A program made the translations under genes and the position numbers. DNA of 64,000 nucleotides. Source: Emticicia sp. CRIBPO (lineage in GTDB: Bacteria; Bacteroidota; Bacteroidia; Cytophagales; Spirosomataceae). Below, one piece after another: positions 8,166 through 16,349 of the stretch. Location: NCBI RefSeq assembly GCF_009905725.1, contig NZ_JAAAKV010000012.1, forward strand, positions 1-64,000. The letters run 5' to 3'. The notes beneath the pieces are model-generated. The model worked only from the letters and a program-made list of their open reading frames with translations. It had not been told where the DNA came from and ran no database searches. Numbering within the stretch: position 1 is the first letter of the stretch; each line of letters starts with the position of its first letter.

Positions 8166-9346
8166 TTATTTAATAGCTTATTAATTCTTTCAATTTCTAA
8201 ATCGATAATTTTATTTTCTGGCAGCAACGGTTCAATTACTTTCCCCTCATCTTTTACTGGATTCTCAAGATAACTAATATAGTACTGAAAATCAGTTTTA
8301 AAATTCGGATAATGGAGCTTTTCTTTCTGAAGTATAATTTCACTTATTACTGCATTTTTATTCTTCAAATTATTTTGAATACAGTTCCAAAAAAGACATC
8401 GAATCTTCATATTCAATATTAGATCAAAAAATAACTTATCCTTAGTAAAAAAAGAAGCCGTTATAAAGTGGGAAAGAGCTTTGCTATAATCTTGATCCCA
8501 AAAATATCGTAATCCATTCCAGTAATACTTTAAAGCTTTAAAACTAGTCGTATCTGAAAATGCCCTTTGATTAAAATCAATTGAGACCTTAGAAGATGAA
8601 TCATACCGCTTCTCATTTGATGTCAAATATTCTGCTTCTGCCAAATTTTTACTAGATTTTTCGTTAAAATCTAATGGCACGAGGTTTTCAAAAGACTCTC
8701 CATCAGCTAATAAGTCAACAATATCGCTTGAAGCTATTGACGCCAAATAAATTCTATTGATTCTATAATTAATATCCTTATCCTCACTATTTAAAGGATT
8801 AGTATCCAAGAGCATCAATCTAAGTAAACCCTCTCTCATCATCCACTGTCCACGACCAAACTGCATATCTTTAATGGCCTCTTCGGATGGCTTGATATAG
8901 GTATCTTCGACATAGGATAAATAGGCTTTTCTTTCGTCGACGCTGTTACCCATAAGTTCTCTCAAATAATACTTTAGTACTTCAACTTCATCCTTATATC
9001 TACCATTTATTCTGAGATAAATCAATAAATCATATAAACTCTCAAATTGGCGACCTCGCAAAACCGAAACTATTTTTGGAAATTTGATGAGTACACTTTC
9101 AACTTTTTTGGAATTAACATTACTACCACTATAGAAACTTTGCTTGCTAGCTTTTTCAAAAAGTGTTCGAATTAATGGATCTGATGGCATAATTAAACCT
9201 GACTCCAAATTACGAATGGTGTAACTAGACGCCAATAAATTACTCTTAGAAAAATAAACAATTAGCATACCCTGAAAAAATATTGCTAATAAAAGAATCG
9301 CGATGACAACAGCTACCTTCTTCGTATTGAAAACTTTCGAAAACAT
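8162..9346 (-). CDS. Hypothetical membrane-anchored protein, partner A of a coupled pair
   Basis: A 394-residue protein with one N-terminal membrane helix (residues about 10-32) after a short basic segment (NTKK), so the rest is probably outside the cytoplasmic membrane. The body is helical. A TPR-like stretch near residues 273-300 reads ALKYYWNGLRYFWDQDYSKA. The C-terminus is charged and ends NKLLNK. The last bases form ATGA with the start of the 324-residue partner. The two proteins share a layout (anchor plus helical-repeat domain), suggesting a two-component membrane complex. Function unknown. Confidence 0.65.
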   Translation of the reverse strand: MFSKVFNTKKVAVVIAILLLAIFFQGMLIVYFSKSNLLASSYTIRNLESGLIMPSDPLIRTLFEKASKQSFYSGSNVNSKKVESVLIKFPKIVSVLRGRQFESLYDLLIYLRINGRYKDEVEVLKYYLRELMGNSVDERKAYLSYVEDTYIKPSEEAIKDMQFGRGQWMMREGLLRLMLLDTNPLNSEDKDINYRINRIYLASIASSDIVDLLADGESFENLVPLDFNEKSSKNLAEAEYLTSNEKRYDSSSKVSIDFNQRAFSDTTSFKALKYYWNGLRYFWDQDYSKALSHFITASFFTKDKLFFDLILNMKIRCLFWNCIQNNLKNKNAVISEIILQKEKLHYPNFKTDFQYYISYLENPVKDEGKVIEPLLPENKIIDLEIERINKLLNK

Positions 9347-9484
9347 AATCAGTAATATTAAAACTAATTTATTAACCCGTAAAGAATACCAATAACTTTT
9401 TGATCACACTTAAAACAAAATCTTCAAAAGAACTTATACCTAACGCTTTAGCATCATGTAGTAAATATAGTAACTTATTAATTA

Positions 9485-9604
9485 ATGGCTACGTATAACA
9501 GAAAAATTATTAAGAATTACGAAAAAGAAATTCCCAAAATCGAATGCGTATTTTGTAACGAGAGTTTATCAAGAGTTTATCAAAAGAATATTGATAACCA
9601 TTAA
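9485..9604 (+). CDS. Possible tiny CxxC protein or gene fragment, 39 aa
   Basis: An ATG frame of 39 codons, basic at its N-terminus, containing IECVFCNESL with Cys21 and Cys24 and ending in His39, like half of a zinc finger. The DNA contains an 11-bp direct duplication (AGAGTTTATCA twice) inside the frame. It may be the remnant of a zinc-ribbon or HNH-type gene, a real microprotein, or chance. No promoter or ribosome-binding site stands out. Confidence 0.2.
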   Translation: MATYNRKIIKNYEKEIPKIECVFCNESLSRVYQKNIDNH

Positions 9605-9729
9605 AAATCCCATCTTCTCCATTTTTGTATTACTAGTGCAATTATAAAAAGAAAGGTCTTAATTGTAGCTTAATCCAGCCATTGATCTAATTCTTCTATG
9701 CTATTTGAGGGCAAAGGTTATCGAATAGC

Positions 9730-9755
9730 AAAAAAGAGCTCAAAAGCTCTTTTTT
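9730..9755. terminator. Strong bidirectional intrinsic terminator
   Basis: A perfect 11-bp stem, AAAAAAGAGCT pairing with AGCTCTTTTTT, with the 4-nt loop CAAA and T-runs in both directions. It lies 28 bp after the stop of the minus-strand XRE gene, whose transcript it would end. Confidence 0.85.
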
Positions 9756-9782
9756 AATCATATTACACATTTTAGTTTCTTA

Positions 9783-10208
9783 CTACTTCTCCCCCAACAA
9801 CCTCTCCAGCAACTCAATCTTCTCATCCTTCGCTTTCAAAAGTTCGTCAGTAAGTCGTTTGTTTTCTTCGAGGGCTTCGAGCCATTTTTCAACGGGGTTA
9901 ATGTTGAAAGTAGAATTATAGCCTGTGCTCAGAACAGCACCATTGTCAAAAGTATTTGAAATAATATTAATCACCTGTTCTTCGTCAAAGTTCTTAATGG
10001 CGTCTACCGGTATTTTGAGTACGTCGGAGACCTGTTTCATAATGCGGTCGTCGACGGTTTCGCGTTGTTCGAGGATAGAGATCTTTTTTTGGTTCCAATC
10101 CTCGCCCAATTCAAAGGCCAGGGCCTCCTGTTTGATCCCGAGCATCTCACGGAAACGCTTGATATTACGGCCTTCATGAATGCGGGAGGGTTTTGTTTTA
10201 GATTGCAT
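9783..10208 (-). CDS. XRE-family helix-turn-helix regulator
   Basis: A DNA-binding protein of 141 residues from the chosen ATG. The HTH spans about residues 12-60: GRNIKRFREMLGIKQEALAFELG followed by the recognition-helix region KKISILEQRE. A middle segment is probably for dimerisation, and the C-terminal helix VEKWLEALEENKRLTDELL looks like a short coiled coil, common in Bacteroidota regulators of this type. The frame stays open 18 codons further upstream, but that extension lacks family character, and the internal ATG (complement of 10206-10208) begins just before the conserved HTH. The gene stands alone with its own terminator. Targets unknown. Confidence 0.8.
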   Translation of the reverse strand: MQSKTKPSRIHEGRNIKRFREMLGIKQEALAFELGEDWNQKKISILEQRETVDDRIMKQVSDVLKIPVDAIKNFDEEQVINIISNTFDNGAVLSTGYNSTFNINPVEKWLEALEENKRLTDELLKAKDEKIELLERLLGEK

Positions 10209-10783
10209 GTTTTTAAGTTGTTTTTTTTCGTCCAAGGTATGAAATTGAATGCAATTTAGCAATTATCGATTATAAATTAGGCTATGTAATTTAGCATTTT
10301 ACTTTTCTTTTACTTCGCTTTCTTTCTTCTCGCCTTACTTTTTTTTGGGACTAGAAATCCTTTTTCTCTGCCTTACTTTTTTTTTGAAAAAAAAGTAACA
10401 AAAAAAACATTAAAAATTCTAACTCACAAATCCTCAAATTAGGTGCTTAAATTTTAGCAATGGGAATTTGAGGCTTTGCTCAGACAGAGAATTTTTGGTT
10501 TGGATGGTTCTTACTTAGAACGTTATTTCGTTTGAAGTCGAATAGCTTAATGACTTCTTAATGAGCTTAATTCCTAAATGGTCATTCGAGGTTTATCGTA
10601 TCTTCTTCTTGCCTTTGATTCTTAGTGGCTAAAATTCGTTGCAGGATCGCCACAAGGGTACTATTCTTTTATTTAGAAGTGAGTGGTGGAACATATGTGT
10701 GACCGTTTGGAGTAATTATTTCTGCGGGGGCTAACCAATAGTATCAAAAAAAGAATGTAATTTGAAAATCATATCTCCTGACT
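10209..10783. other. Long intergenic region with T-rich repeats
   Basis: These 575 bp contain no convincing gene. At about 10260-10400 there are pyrimidine-rich tracts with a repeated core GCCTTACTTTTTTTT, and an inverted repeat of TTACTTTTTTTT with AAAAAAAAGTAA near 10371-10398. The rest is plain AT-rich sequence leading to the 10784 gene. Confidence 0.6.
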
Positions 10784-11533
10784 ATGACTATTAAAAACGG
10801 CTTTTTGGGTATGCTGATCGCTCTGGGCTTTATGTGGATGAAGGGCGAAAAGAAAAAACACTGGTCGGTGCCGGATGAACCGTCGGACGTGCCGTTTGTT
10901 TTTCCGTATCAGCCTGCCCCGGCGTTTAAGTTTCCGGTGTTTATAGCAGAGCCTGTTGATAAGGAGCCTGAAGTGGTTCATACCGAAAAAATGCAGATGA
11001 GGAGTTATCCACTGCAGTACCTCGGCCCGAATAAAGATACCATCACCCCGGAATTTTATTATTTCCAATACAATAAACACTTAGACTACCAGGATGATGT
11101 AAAAACTAAAGTGAGCTACGAAAGGGCTTCTCCGCTCACAATGGTCATACAGGTAGATACGTCTGCTTTTGTTCCTTACACCTCGGCGGCATTTGAAGAT
11201 TTGGTTTACAAAACACATCCCGTTTATGTTTTCAGTAAAGGTCTGAAGCCTGTCTTTATCGGAATATCTTATTCATTTCTTTTCATATTGGAAGCCAAAG
11301 ACCCAAGTGGACAATGGAAACCGATTGAGTTCAAATTTCACCCGTGTGGAACGGGAGATGTCGGCATGCTCATTTTCCCCGGGGAAATAGGTATCACGGT
11401 AGTGACGGTTTATTCAGGGCCATTCAAAACCAAAATGAGATTACGGATGGATTCTGAACCACTGAATATTTACTCCAATGAATTCGAAGGAAGTATTGAA
11501 CTCAGTCAGTTTAAAAATGAACTTGGTTTGTAA
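10784..11533 (+). CDS. Envelope protein of a three-copy tandem family, copy 1
   Basis: A 249-residue protein with an N-terminal hydrophobic segment (residues 4-20, FLGMLIALGFMW) but no lipobox cysteine, so probably a signal anchor. It shares with the next two genes: a PYxPAPxFxxPxF segment near residue 40; an HPVYV strand; LILEA(K/Q) followed by W-K-P-I; GEIxxTxVxVxxGxFxTKMR; and the ending YSNEFEGSIxxxQF. The three are surely paralogues from tandem duplication. Product likely periplasmic or surface-exposed and beta-rich. Function unknown to me. The gaps of 13 bp and 4 bp between the three indicate one operon. Confidence 0.75.
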   Translation: MTIKNGFLGMLIALGFMWMKGEKKKHWSVPDEPSDVPFVFPYQPAPAFKFPVFIAEPVDKEPEVVHTEKMQMRSYPLQYLGPNKDTITPEFYYFQYNKHLDYQDDVKTKVSYERASPLTMVIQVDTSAFVPYTSAAFEDLVYKTHPVYVFSKGLKPVFIGISYSFLFILEAKDPSGQWKPIEFKFHPCGTGDVGMLIFPGEIGITVVTVYSGPFKTKMRLRMDSEPLNIYSNEFEGSIELSQFKNELGL

Positions 11534-11546
11534 AAAGTAGTAGAGT

Positions 11547-12329
11547 ATGTCAATAAAAACAATATTCTTCAGTTTGGTAATGGCTATGGGGCTCGGTTGG
11601 GTGCTATTCAGGGATGAGCTGGAAAAGGAGCCGACAAAATTTGACAGCTCTTATATTTTCCCATATAATCCGGCACCGCCGTTTATAATGCCGTCTATTA
11701 CATTTGGTAAAAGAGATACTAACGCCCTGCTTCCTCTTGAAGTGAACGGAATGGCAACCGGTGACTATTCTATTCTTTACAGAGGAAGGTATAAAGACAG
11801 CATTCTTGCCTATCAAGATCCTGAAAACAAAGAATCTATTTTTCCGAATAAAAAATATGACTTAGAGAATTATACTCTTTTCAAGAACGGCAAGAGGTCA
11901 TACAATTCGAGTGGCCCCATCCCTTTTAACCTTTCTATAGTAGTTGATACCTCGACGATTATCAGCTATGAACCAACTTTTATTCATAGTGATAAATTAT
12001 TCCAAAGTCATCCGGTATACCTGATAAACATCTACACTTGTGCTGTCGAAATCGTAACAAGGCCAGGAAGCTTTTATCTGATTCTGGAGGCTCAGAACGA
12101 AAAAGGCATATGGAAACCCATTGAGAGTCATTTATTAGGTGACGGAGGGCTATTTTATACCGTCTTATTACCTGGTGAAATAGCCGCAACAACAGTACCG
12201 GTGTTTAAAGGTTCATTCAAAACAAAAATGAGAATAAAACTGCCTGATGTGGGTTTTACCCCAAGACACATTTACTCCAATGAATTTGAGGGGAGCATTC
12301 ATCTGAGTCAGTTTAAGGAAAATTATTAA
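11547..12329 (+). CDS. Envelope protein of a three-copy tandem family, copy 2
   Basis: 260 residues; paralogue of the preceding and following genes, sharing PYNPAPPFIMP, the W-K-P-I motif, the GEI...TKMR motif and the YSNEFEGSIHLSQF ending. The N-terminus (residues 1-18, MSIKTIFFSLVMAMGLGW) is a hydrophobic signal or anchor without cysteine. It starts 13 bp after copy 1 and ends 4 bp before copy 3. The central region between residues 55 and 130 diverges most among the three copies, as expected if it holds a variable recognition surface; that is inference. Confidence 0.75.
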   Translation: MSIKTIFFSLVMAMGLGWVLFRDELEKEPTKFDSSYIFPYNPAPPFIMPSITFGKRDTNALLPLEVNGMATGDYSILYRGRYKDSILAYQDPENKESIFPNKKYDLENYTLFKNGKRSYNSSGPIPFNLSIVVDTSTIISYEPTFIHSDKLFQSHPVYLINIYTCAVEIVTRPGSFYLILEAQNEKGIWKPIESHLLGDGGLFYTVLLPGEIAATTVPVFKGSFKTKMRIKLPDVGFTPRHIYSNEFEGSIHLSQFKENY

Positions 12330-12333
12330 GGAT

Positions 12334-13107
12334 ATGAAGTTAAGGTTATTGTTTTATGGGTTTGTGGTAGCATTGGCGTTTGGATGTTTAAGCTGCGGTG
12401 AAGAGAGAAGAGCCGAAGAAGAAACGGAAGAAGAAGAAATGGAGAAATATAAGTTTCCCCTGGTTACAATTCCGCCATATTACCCGGCTACGCCATTTAT
12501 TTTCCCGGTTTTTATTCATGACAATTACGAAACGGCGGGGAGTAAAAAAATAATACCTGCTCATTCTCCATGGATATCATTGAGTGATTATGAATTGCTG
12601 TATATTGGCATGAAAGCAGACACGCTGTACACTGATAAATATGCCTATCAAAAGAATTCCTTTTCTTATGATAGTGTAGAAAATGGAAAAGAATGGTACT
12701 CACTCCCGACTCCCCTTTCTATTTCTCTGAAAATTGATACCTCCACAATAATACCTTATGAATCCATCCGGAAAGACACTCTAATTAAGAGATATCCTGT
12801 TTATATAATCAATACGCTTTTTCATCCGGTAATTATAGGTTCAAACTCAGACATCCCTTTGATACTTGAAGCCAAAACACCAAATCAGGAATGGAAACCT
12901 ATTCAGATATATTATGGTATGATGTGTGGAATAGGAGCAAAAGGAAGGCTTTTATTTCCCGGTGAGATAGCGGTGACTGCCGTGAAAGTTTTCAGGGGAC
13001 CTTTCAACACTAAAATGAGATTGCGGTTCAGGTCACACTTTTACGATATTTTTTCTAATGAGTTTGAGGGGAGTATAGAAGTCAATCAATTTGGTGATCC
13101 GTATTGA
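12334..13107 (+). CDS. Lipoprotein of a three-copy tandem family, copy 3
   Basis: 257 residues. Unlike copies 1 and 2 it has a lipoprotein signal peptide: hydrophobic residues 4-18 and a lipobox ending in Cys21 (CLSC), followed by a charged linker rich in Glu. It then repeats the family pattern: YYPATPFIFPVFI, YPVYIIN, LILEAK with W-K-P-I, GEIAVTAV, TKMRLRF and the ending FSNEFEGSIEVNQF. Being the only clear lipoprotein, it may tether the set to the outer membrane. Last gene of the operon. Confidence 0.78.
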   Translation: MKLRLLFYGFVVALAFGCLSCGEERRAEEETEEEEMEKYKFPLVTIPPYYPATPFIFPVFIHDNYETAGSKKIIPAHSPWISLSDYELLYIGMKADTLYTDKYAYQKNSFSYDSVENGKEWYSLPTPLSISLKIDTSTIIPYESIRKDTLIKRYPVYIINTLFHPVIIGSNSDIPLILEAKTPNQEWKPIQIYYGMMCGIGAKGRLLFPGEIAVTAVKVFRGPFNTKMRLRFRSHFYDIFSNEFEGSIEVNQFGDPY

Positions 13108-13240
13108 CCGGGCATTCAAAAAAATGATGTTAAAAACTATTTAGTGATGAACTATCAGGCGGAGCATATCGGTCGTAGTGGAACGATTATTTACGATTGG
13201 AAGTATTACGGGCAGAAGTCGGGCCCGAAATGACAACGTC

Positions 13241-13270
13241 GGAGAATCCTGTAAATCCTGAAATCCTGTC
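13241..13270. repeat. Short ATCCTG direct repeats
   Basis: GAATCCTGTAAATCCTGAAATCCTGTC contains three copies of AATCCTG at 8-10 bp spacing. Closely similar strings occur between genes in many Bacteroidota; here it lies 22 bp before the SRPBCC start codon. Confidence 0.6.
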
Positions 13271-13291
13271 AAAAAAAACAAACAATAAACC

Positions 13292-13717
13292 ATGGAAACT
13301 GAAGAAACAAAAACGGTGGGGCTGACGAAAGACGGCAGCTACCAGTTCGGACTGAGGAAGACCTTCCTGGTGTCGCCGGGGGTGGCGTGGGACTACCTCT
13401 TTACCAAAGAAGGACTTAGCATCTGGCTGGGTCACGTGGGTGATCCCGAAGAGGTTAAACTGAATGAAACATACCGCACGGAAGAAGGCATAGAAGGCAA
13501 ACTGACGACGTTTAAGCCTTACTCGCACTTCAGGATGAGCTGGAAAAAGCCTGCGTGGCGAAATAGCACGATACTGCAGGTGAGGGTGCTGGACAACAAA
13601 GGCAAGGCCACAATAGCCATACACCACGAAAACCTGCTGGACCGCACCCAGAGAGACGAGGTGGAGGTATACTGGAACAACGTGATGGATAAGCTGGGGC
13701 TGAAATTCGGGGATTAA
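13292..13717 (+). CDS. SRPBCC/AHSA1-like domain protein
   Basis: A 141-residue cytoplasmic protein with the START-like helix-grip fold of the AHSA1 (activator of Hsp90 ATPase homologue) group: LRKTFLVSPGVAWDYLFTKE at about 28-47, then LSIWLGHV, then a beta-sheet with FRMSWKKPAW, and the C-terminal long helix RDEVEVYWNNVMDKLGLKF. Length is normal for the family. Members bind hydrophobic ligands or act in stress responses; the specific role is unknown. It sits alone before an ankyrin gene on the same strand. Confidence 0.8.
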   Translation: METEETKTVGLTKDGSYQFGLRKTFLVSPGVAWDYLFTKEGLSIWLGHVGDPEEVKLNETYRTEEGIEGKLTTFKPYSHFRMSWKKPAWRNSTILQVRVLDNKGKATIAIHHENLLDRTQRDEVEVYWNNVMDKLGLKFGD

Positions 13718-13743
13718 ATGTGGGTTCATTCCGGAATCCTTGC

Positions 13744-13751
13744 TAATTTTG
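13744..13751 (+). promoter_or_regulatory. -7 box for the ankyrin gene
   Basis: TAATTTTG matches the Bacteroidota TAnnTTTG consensus exactly and lies 33 nt before the ankyrin start codon. No good -33 TTTG is visible at the right spacing. Confidence 0.4.
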
Positions 13752-13783
13752 ATCAATGTGGGTAACCTTTAAAATTCAAGAAC

Positions 13784-14428
13784 ATGCAGGACCTGAATGA
13801 GCAACTGATCAGGGCGGTGGTGGAAGAAGACCTCGCCGAAGTGGAAAGGCTGGTGTCGGAAGGTGCGGACATCAACTACAGCGATTTTTATAACAACTGT
13901 GCGATTTTCACCGCTGCCTGGGAAGGTAACGTAGAAGCCCTGGAGCTGTATCATCGCCTGGGAGCCCACCTGGACCTGAACGACAACAACCCACTGTGCA
14001 ACGCGGCCTACAACGGCAAGGCGGAGTCGGTCAAATGGCTTCTGAGCAAAGGGGCCAACCCCAATCACGTTTTCTCTACCGGCGAAAACGCCCTGCACTA
14101 TACCCTCAGCAACACCAACCACATGCCCGAAAGGACAGAGATCGTGAAAGCCCTGATAGCCGCAGGCACGGACGTCAACAAAACGACGATCAAAGGCCTG
14201 GAAACCCTGTGTTTTATGCGGGATGCCCGCCTGAAAGCCGAAACGCCCCTGCACCGGGCCGCAGCCTACGCCAGTGCCGAAATTGTAAAAGCCCTCATCG
14301 ATGCCGGAGCAGACATCACCGCCAAAGACGCCAACGGCGACACGCCCATCTCCTGGGCCAGCTGGTTTTTGCGGGATTCGAATGTTTTGAGGTTGTTGGT
14401 TTATGAGGGGGTTGCGGGGGTGGGGTGA
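13784..14428 (+). CDS. Ankyrin-repeat protein
   Basis: 214 residues made almost entirely of ankyrin repeats. Visible units include EVERLVSEGADINYSD (about 20-35), NPLCNAAYNGKAESVKWLLSKGANPN (68-93), a longer unit with IVKALIAAGTDVN, and the consensus-like TPLHRAAAYASAEIVKALIDAGADITAKDANGDTP split over 155-190. There is no signal peptide, so it is cytoplasmic. Ankyrin repeats mediate protein binding, and no partner can be named. The GC-rich codon use resembles the SRPBCC neighbour, not the AT-rich blocks. Confidence 0.85.
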   Translation: MQDLNEQLIRAVVEEDLAEVERLVSEGADINYSDFYNNCAIFTAAWEGNVEALELYHRLGAHLDLNDNNPLCNAAYNGKAESVKWLLSKGANPNHVFSTGENALHYTLSNTNHMPERTEIVKALIAAGTDVNKTTIKGLETLCFMRDARLKAETPLHRAAAYASAEIVKALIDAGADITAKDANGDTPISWASWFLRDSNVLRLLVYEGVAGVG

Positions 14429-14530
14429 GGATGTTACAAAAACTATATTTCGGCAGCAAATGTAAAATAGTGCCGGTAATTTGATTCTGGGAAATCACAA
14501 ACCTCTTAAATTCCTGCTTAAGTGCAGTTG

Positions 14531-14827
14531 TTATGATTTACTTATCAACTCCAAATCCTGTAGCTTTCTTCCTAAAGGATCGTCAGCTGCAAGTTTGAGG
14601 AAATCATCCTGCATCCCGAATACCCTGAGTACATTAAAATAGCCTCCCAAAGAAACCTTGGGGTTACCCTTCTCGATCTGGTATAAGGTACTCCGGTCGA
14701 TACCGGCTCTTTCAGCTACCTGCATGGTGGTGAGTCTTCTTCTTTTGCGGGCCAGTCGGATGTTTTCGCCAACAACCTCCATCATTTCCTGGAATCTCGG
14801 CAGTAGAATATGCTTTTTCGTTCTCAT
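14531..14827 (-). CDS. HipB-like XRE regulator without a HipA partner
   Basis: 98 residues from the ATG at 14825-14827 (an upstream in-frame TTG at 14849-14851 is less likely). The HTH is clear: VGENIRLARKRRRLTTMQVAERAGIDRSTLYQIEKG, then a short dimerisation region ending DPLGRKLQDLEL. This DPLGRKLQD tail and the whole pattern match the HTH proteins normally encoded directly before a HipA-type Ser/Thr kinase toxin. Here the downstream neighbour is the convergent ankyrin gene, and no HipA-like sequence exists in the window. It is either a solitary regulator or what remains of a lost toxin-antitoxin pair. Confidence 0.8.
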   Translation of the reverse strand: MRTKKHILLPRFQEMMEVVGENIRLARKRRRLTTMQVAERAGIDRSTLYQIEKGNPKVSLGGYFNVLRVFGMQDDFLKLAADDPLGRKLQDLELISKS

Positions 14828-15016
14828 CGTTTTGTAGGTTATTTCCAGCAAATTTGTGGGATTTGTGGAGAATATGCAACAGTTTTTTTATAATTATTAC
14901 TTTTAGGAAGTTTTGATCTTGTTTGAAAAATCATAATACCCATCTATCGTCAACAGTCTACATTTCAATGAATTAGCAATAATCCCTTAAATTTATCAAT
15001 GTTATTATTTTTTCAA

Positions 15017-15024
15017 TAACTTTG
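15017..15024 (+). promoter_or_regulatory. Promoter -7 box of the DUF6161-KAP operon
   Basis: TAACTTTG matches TAnnTTTG exactly; a TTTA about 20 nt upstream can serve as -33. Transcription would begin near 15031, past the in-frame TTG at 15022, which supports the ATG at 15067 as the true start of the downstream gene. Confidence 0.5.
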
Positions 15025-15066
15025 AATTCTCATCATATACGAGACCTAAAATATCCCAAAAGTAAA

Positions 15067-16317
15067 ATGACCAAAAATGAATTTAATCAACTCATTGTGA
15101 AATCGACAAACCCGAATTGGTTTAGCGAAAAGACAGAAGCCTTTCAATTTCCAAATTCTGACAAGTTGATTGAGCTAAAAGGAGTAAGCTCTATCTATGA
15201 ATTTGTTTCACAGCAAGCGGAAGGCTGGAGAAAAATAACTGAACCCATTCCAGATCAATTTAAAAATTCGCAAAAATTCTTTCTTGACTTAAAAAATAGT
15301 ATAGAATCCTTTGTCATTGAAAGATCACAGACACATGATCTTGAAATTTACTGGAATAATAATATATCTAACTCAATCCGAAACAAGCAACAAGCAGTCT
15401 TACGTTATGACATTCCAGAGATAGAATTTCTTTTAAGTATTTTTAAAAATTACAATGAGAGTTTCAGTGGAGCCTATAATTTTATTTTCAAAAAAGACTC
15501 TTTGAATTTTTCTGGCAAAGACGCCGCAATTGGGTACTTACTTGCATATGAATTTCAATTAAAAGATTATTCGCATATTATCGAAAGAAGAGATGCTGAA
15601 AAGAAATCCATTTCCAACATTCGGACTGATTTTCAAAAATATCTTTCTCAAACTGAAAATCAATTGGTAGATCACTTACTCAAAGCAAATCAGGAATTTG
15701 ACAACTATGTTGAAAAAATTGACAGCCTTAAAGGTGAAAAGGAATCAATGTTCACAGAATGGTTTGAAGAGAGAATAGTTGAACATAACCATTTCAGGGA
15801 TTCTTCAAAATCTGAGATAAAACAATTAGAGGAAACTTATAATGAAAAACTAAAACTGGAAGAGCCCGCAAAGTATTGGTCTGATCGTGGCAAAGCACTA
15901 AAACAACAAGGTTGGATTTCAATATGGATATTGGTTTTACTAACAGCATTTACTTCTTATTTACTATGGGAAATATTGGTAAACGCTCCTGAAACTATTT
16001 ACGCCAGTTTTTTGGGCGATGACAAAAGTGCCGCAATCAGATGGTCAATCGTATTTGTTGTTTTTATTTCTTTCCTCGCTTTTTGCATTAAAGCCGTTTC
16101 GAAAGTCATGTTTAGCAGTTTTCACCTGGCCCGAGACGCAGAAGAACGGCATTCACTCGCCTACTTCTATCTCGCTTTGAAAAAAGATGACAGTATTCAG
16201 GATGAGGATCGAAAACTAATCATTCAATCATTATTCAGCCGATCGGATACTGGATTATTAAAGGAAGACTCGTCTCCTACTATGCCGGGTGAAGTGATGA
16301 AGATTTTTGGAAAATAA
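15067..16317 (+). CDS. DUF6161-like membrane protein with coiled coil
   Basis: 416 residues from the ATG at 15067. Residues 1-170 form a soluble region without a known domain. Residues about 173-265 are strongly heptad-like and charged (coiled coil). Then comes KLEEPAKYWSDRGKAL, which I associate with DUF6161 proteins, two membrane helices at about 282-304 and 324-345, and a short cytoplasmic tail with a conserved-looking helix RDAEERHSLAYFYLAL (356-371). Both termini are predicted cytoplasmic. The KAP NTPase starts 32 bp downstream, so they form an operon. Codon use is much more AT-rich than in thrA next door. I infer a membrane-bound sensor or effector controlled by the NTPase. Confidence 0.7.
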   Translation: MTKNEFNQLIVKSTNPNWFSEKTEAFQFPNSDKLIELKGVSSIYEFVSQQAEGWRKITEPIPDQFKNSQKFFLDLKNSIESFVIERSQTHDLEIYWNNNISNSIRNKQQAVLRYDIPEIEFLLSIFKNYNESFSGAYNFIFKKDSLNFSGKDAAIGYLLAYEFQLKDYSHIIERRDAEKKSISNIRTDFQKYLSQTENQLVDHLLKANQEFDNYVEKIDSLKGEKESMFTEWFEERIVEHNHFRDSSKSEIKQLEETYNEKLKLEEPAKYWSDRGKALKQQGWISIWILVLLTAFTSYLLWEILVNAPETIYASFLGDDKSAAIRWSIVFVVFISFLAFCIKAVSKVMFSSFHLARDAEERHSLAYFYLALKKDDSIQDEDRKLIIQSLFSRSDTGLLKEDSSPTMPGEVMKIFGK

Positions 16318-16349
16318 AGTAAAGAATTATTTAAAAGAAATAAGAATTA

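Larger units (their letters stand above)
9347..9782. other. Intergenic region with a possible gene remnant and a terminator
   Basis: These 436 AT-rich bp hold the promoter side of the membrane pair, the 39-codon frame at 9485-9604, and the strong hairpin at 9730-9755. Nothing else convincing is seen. Confidence 0.6.

Noticed and set aside
1713-9346. Integrative element or prophage
   Set aside because: No integrase, transposase, tRNA attachment site, phage structural gene or flanking direct repeat is visible.
13187-14254. Minus-strand frames opposite the SRPBCC and ankyrin genes
   Set aside because: Shadow frames of GC-rich coding sequence; the plus-strand products show clear families.
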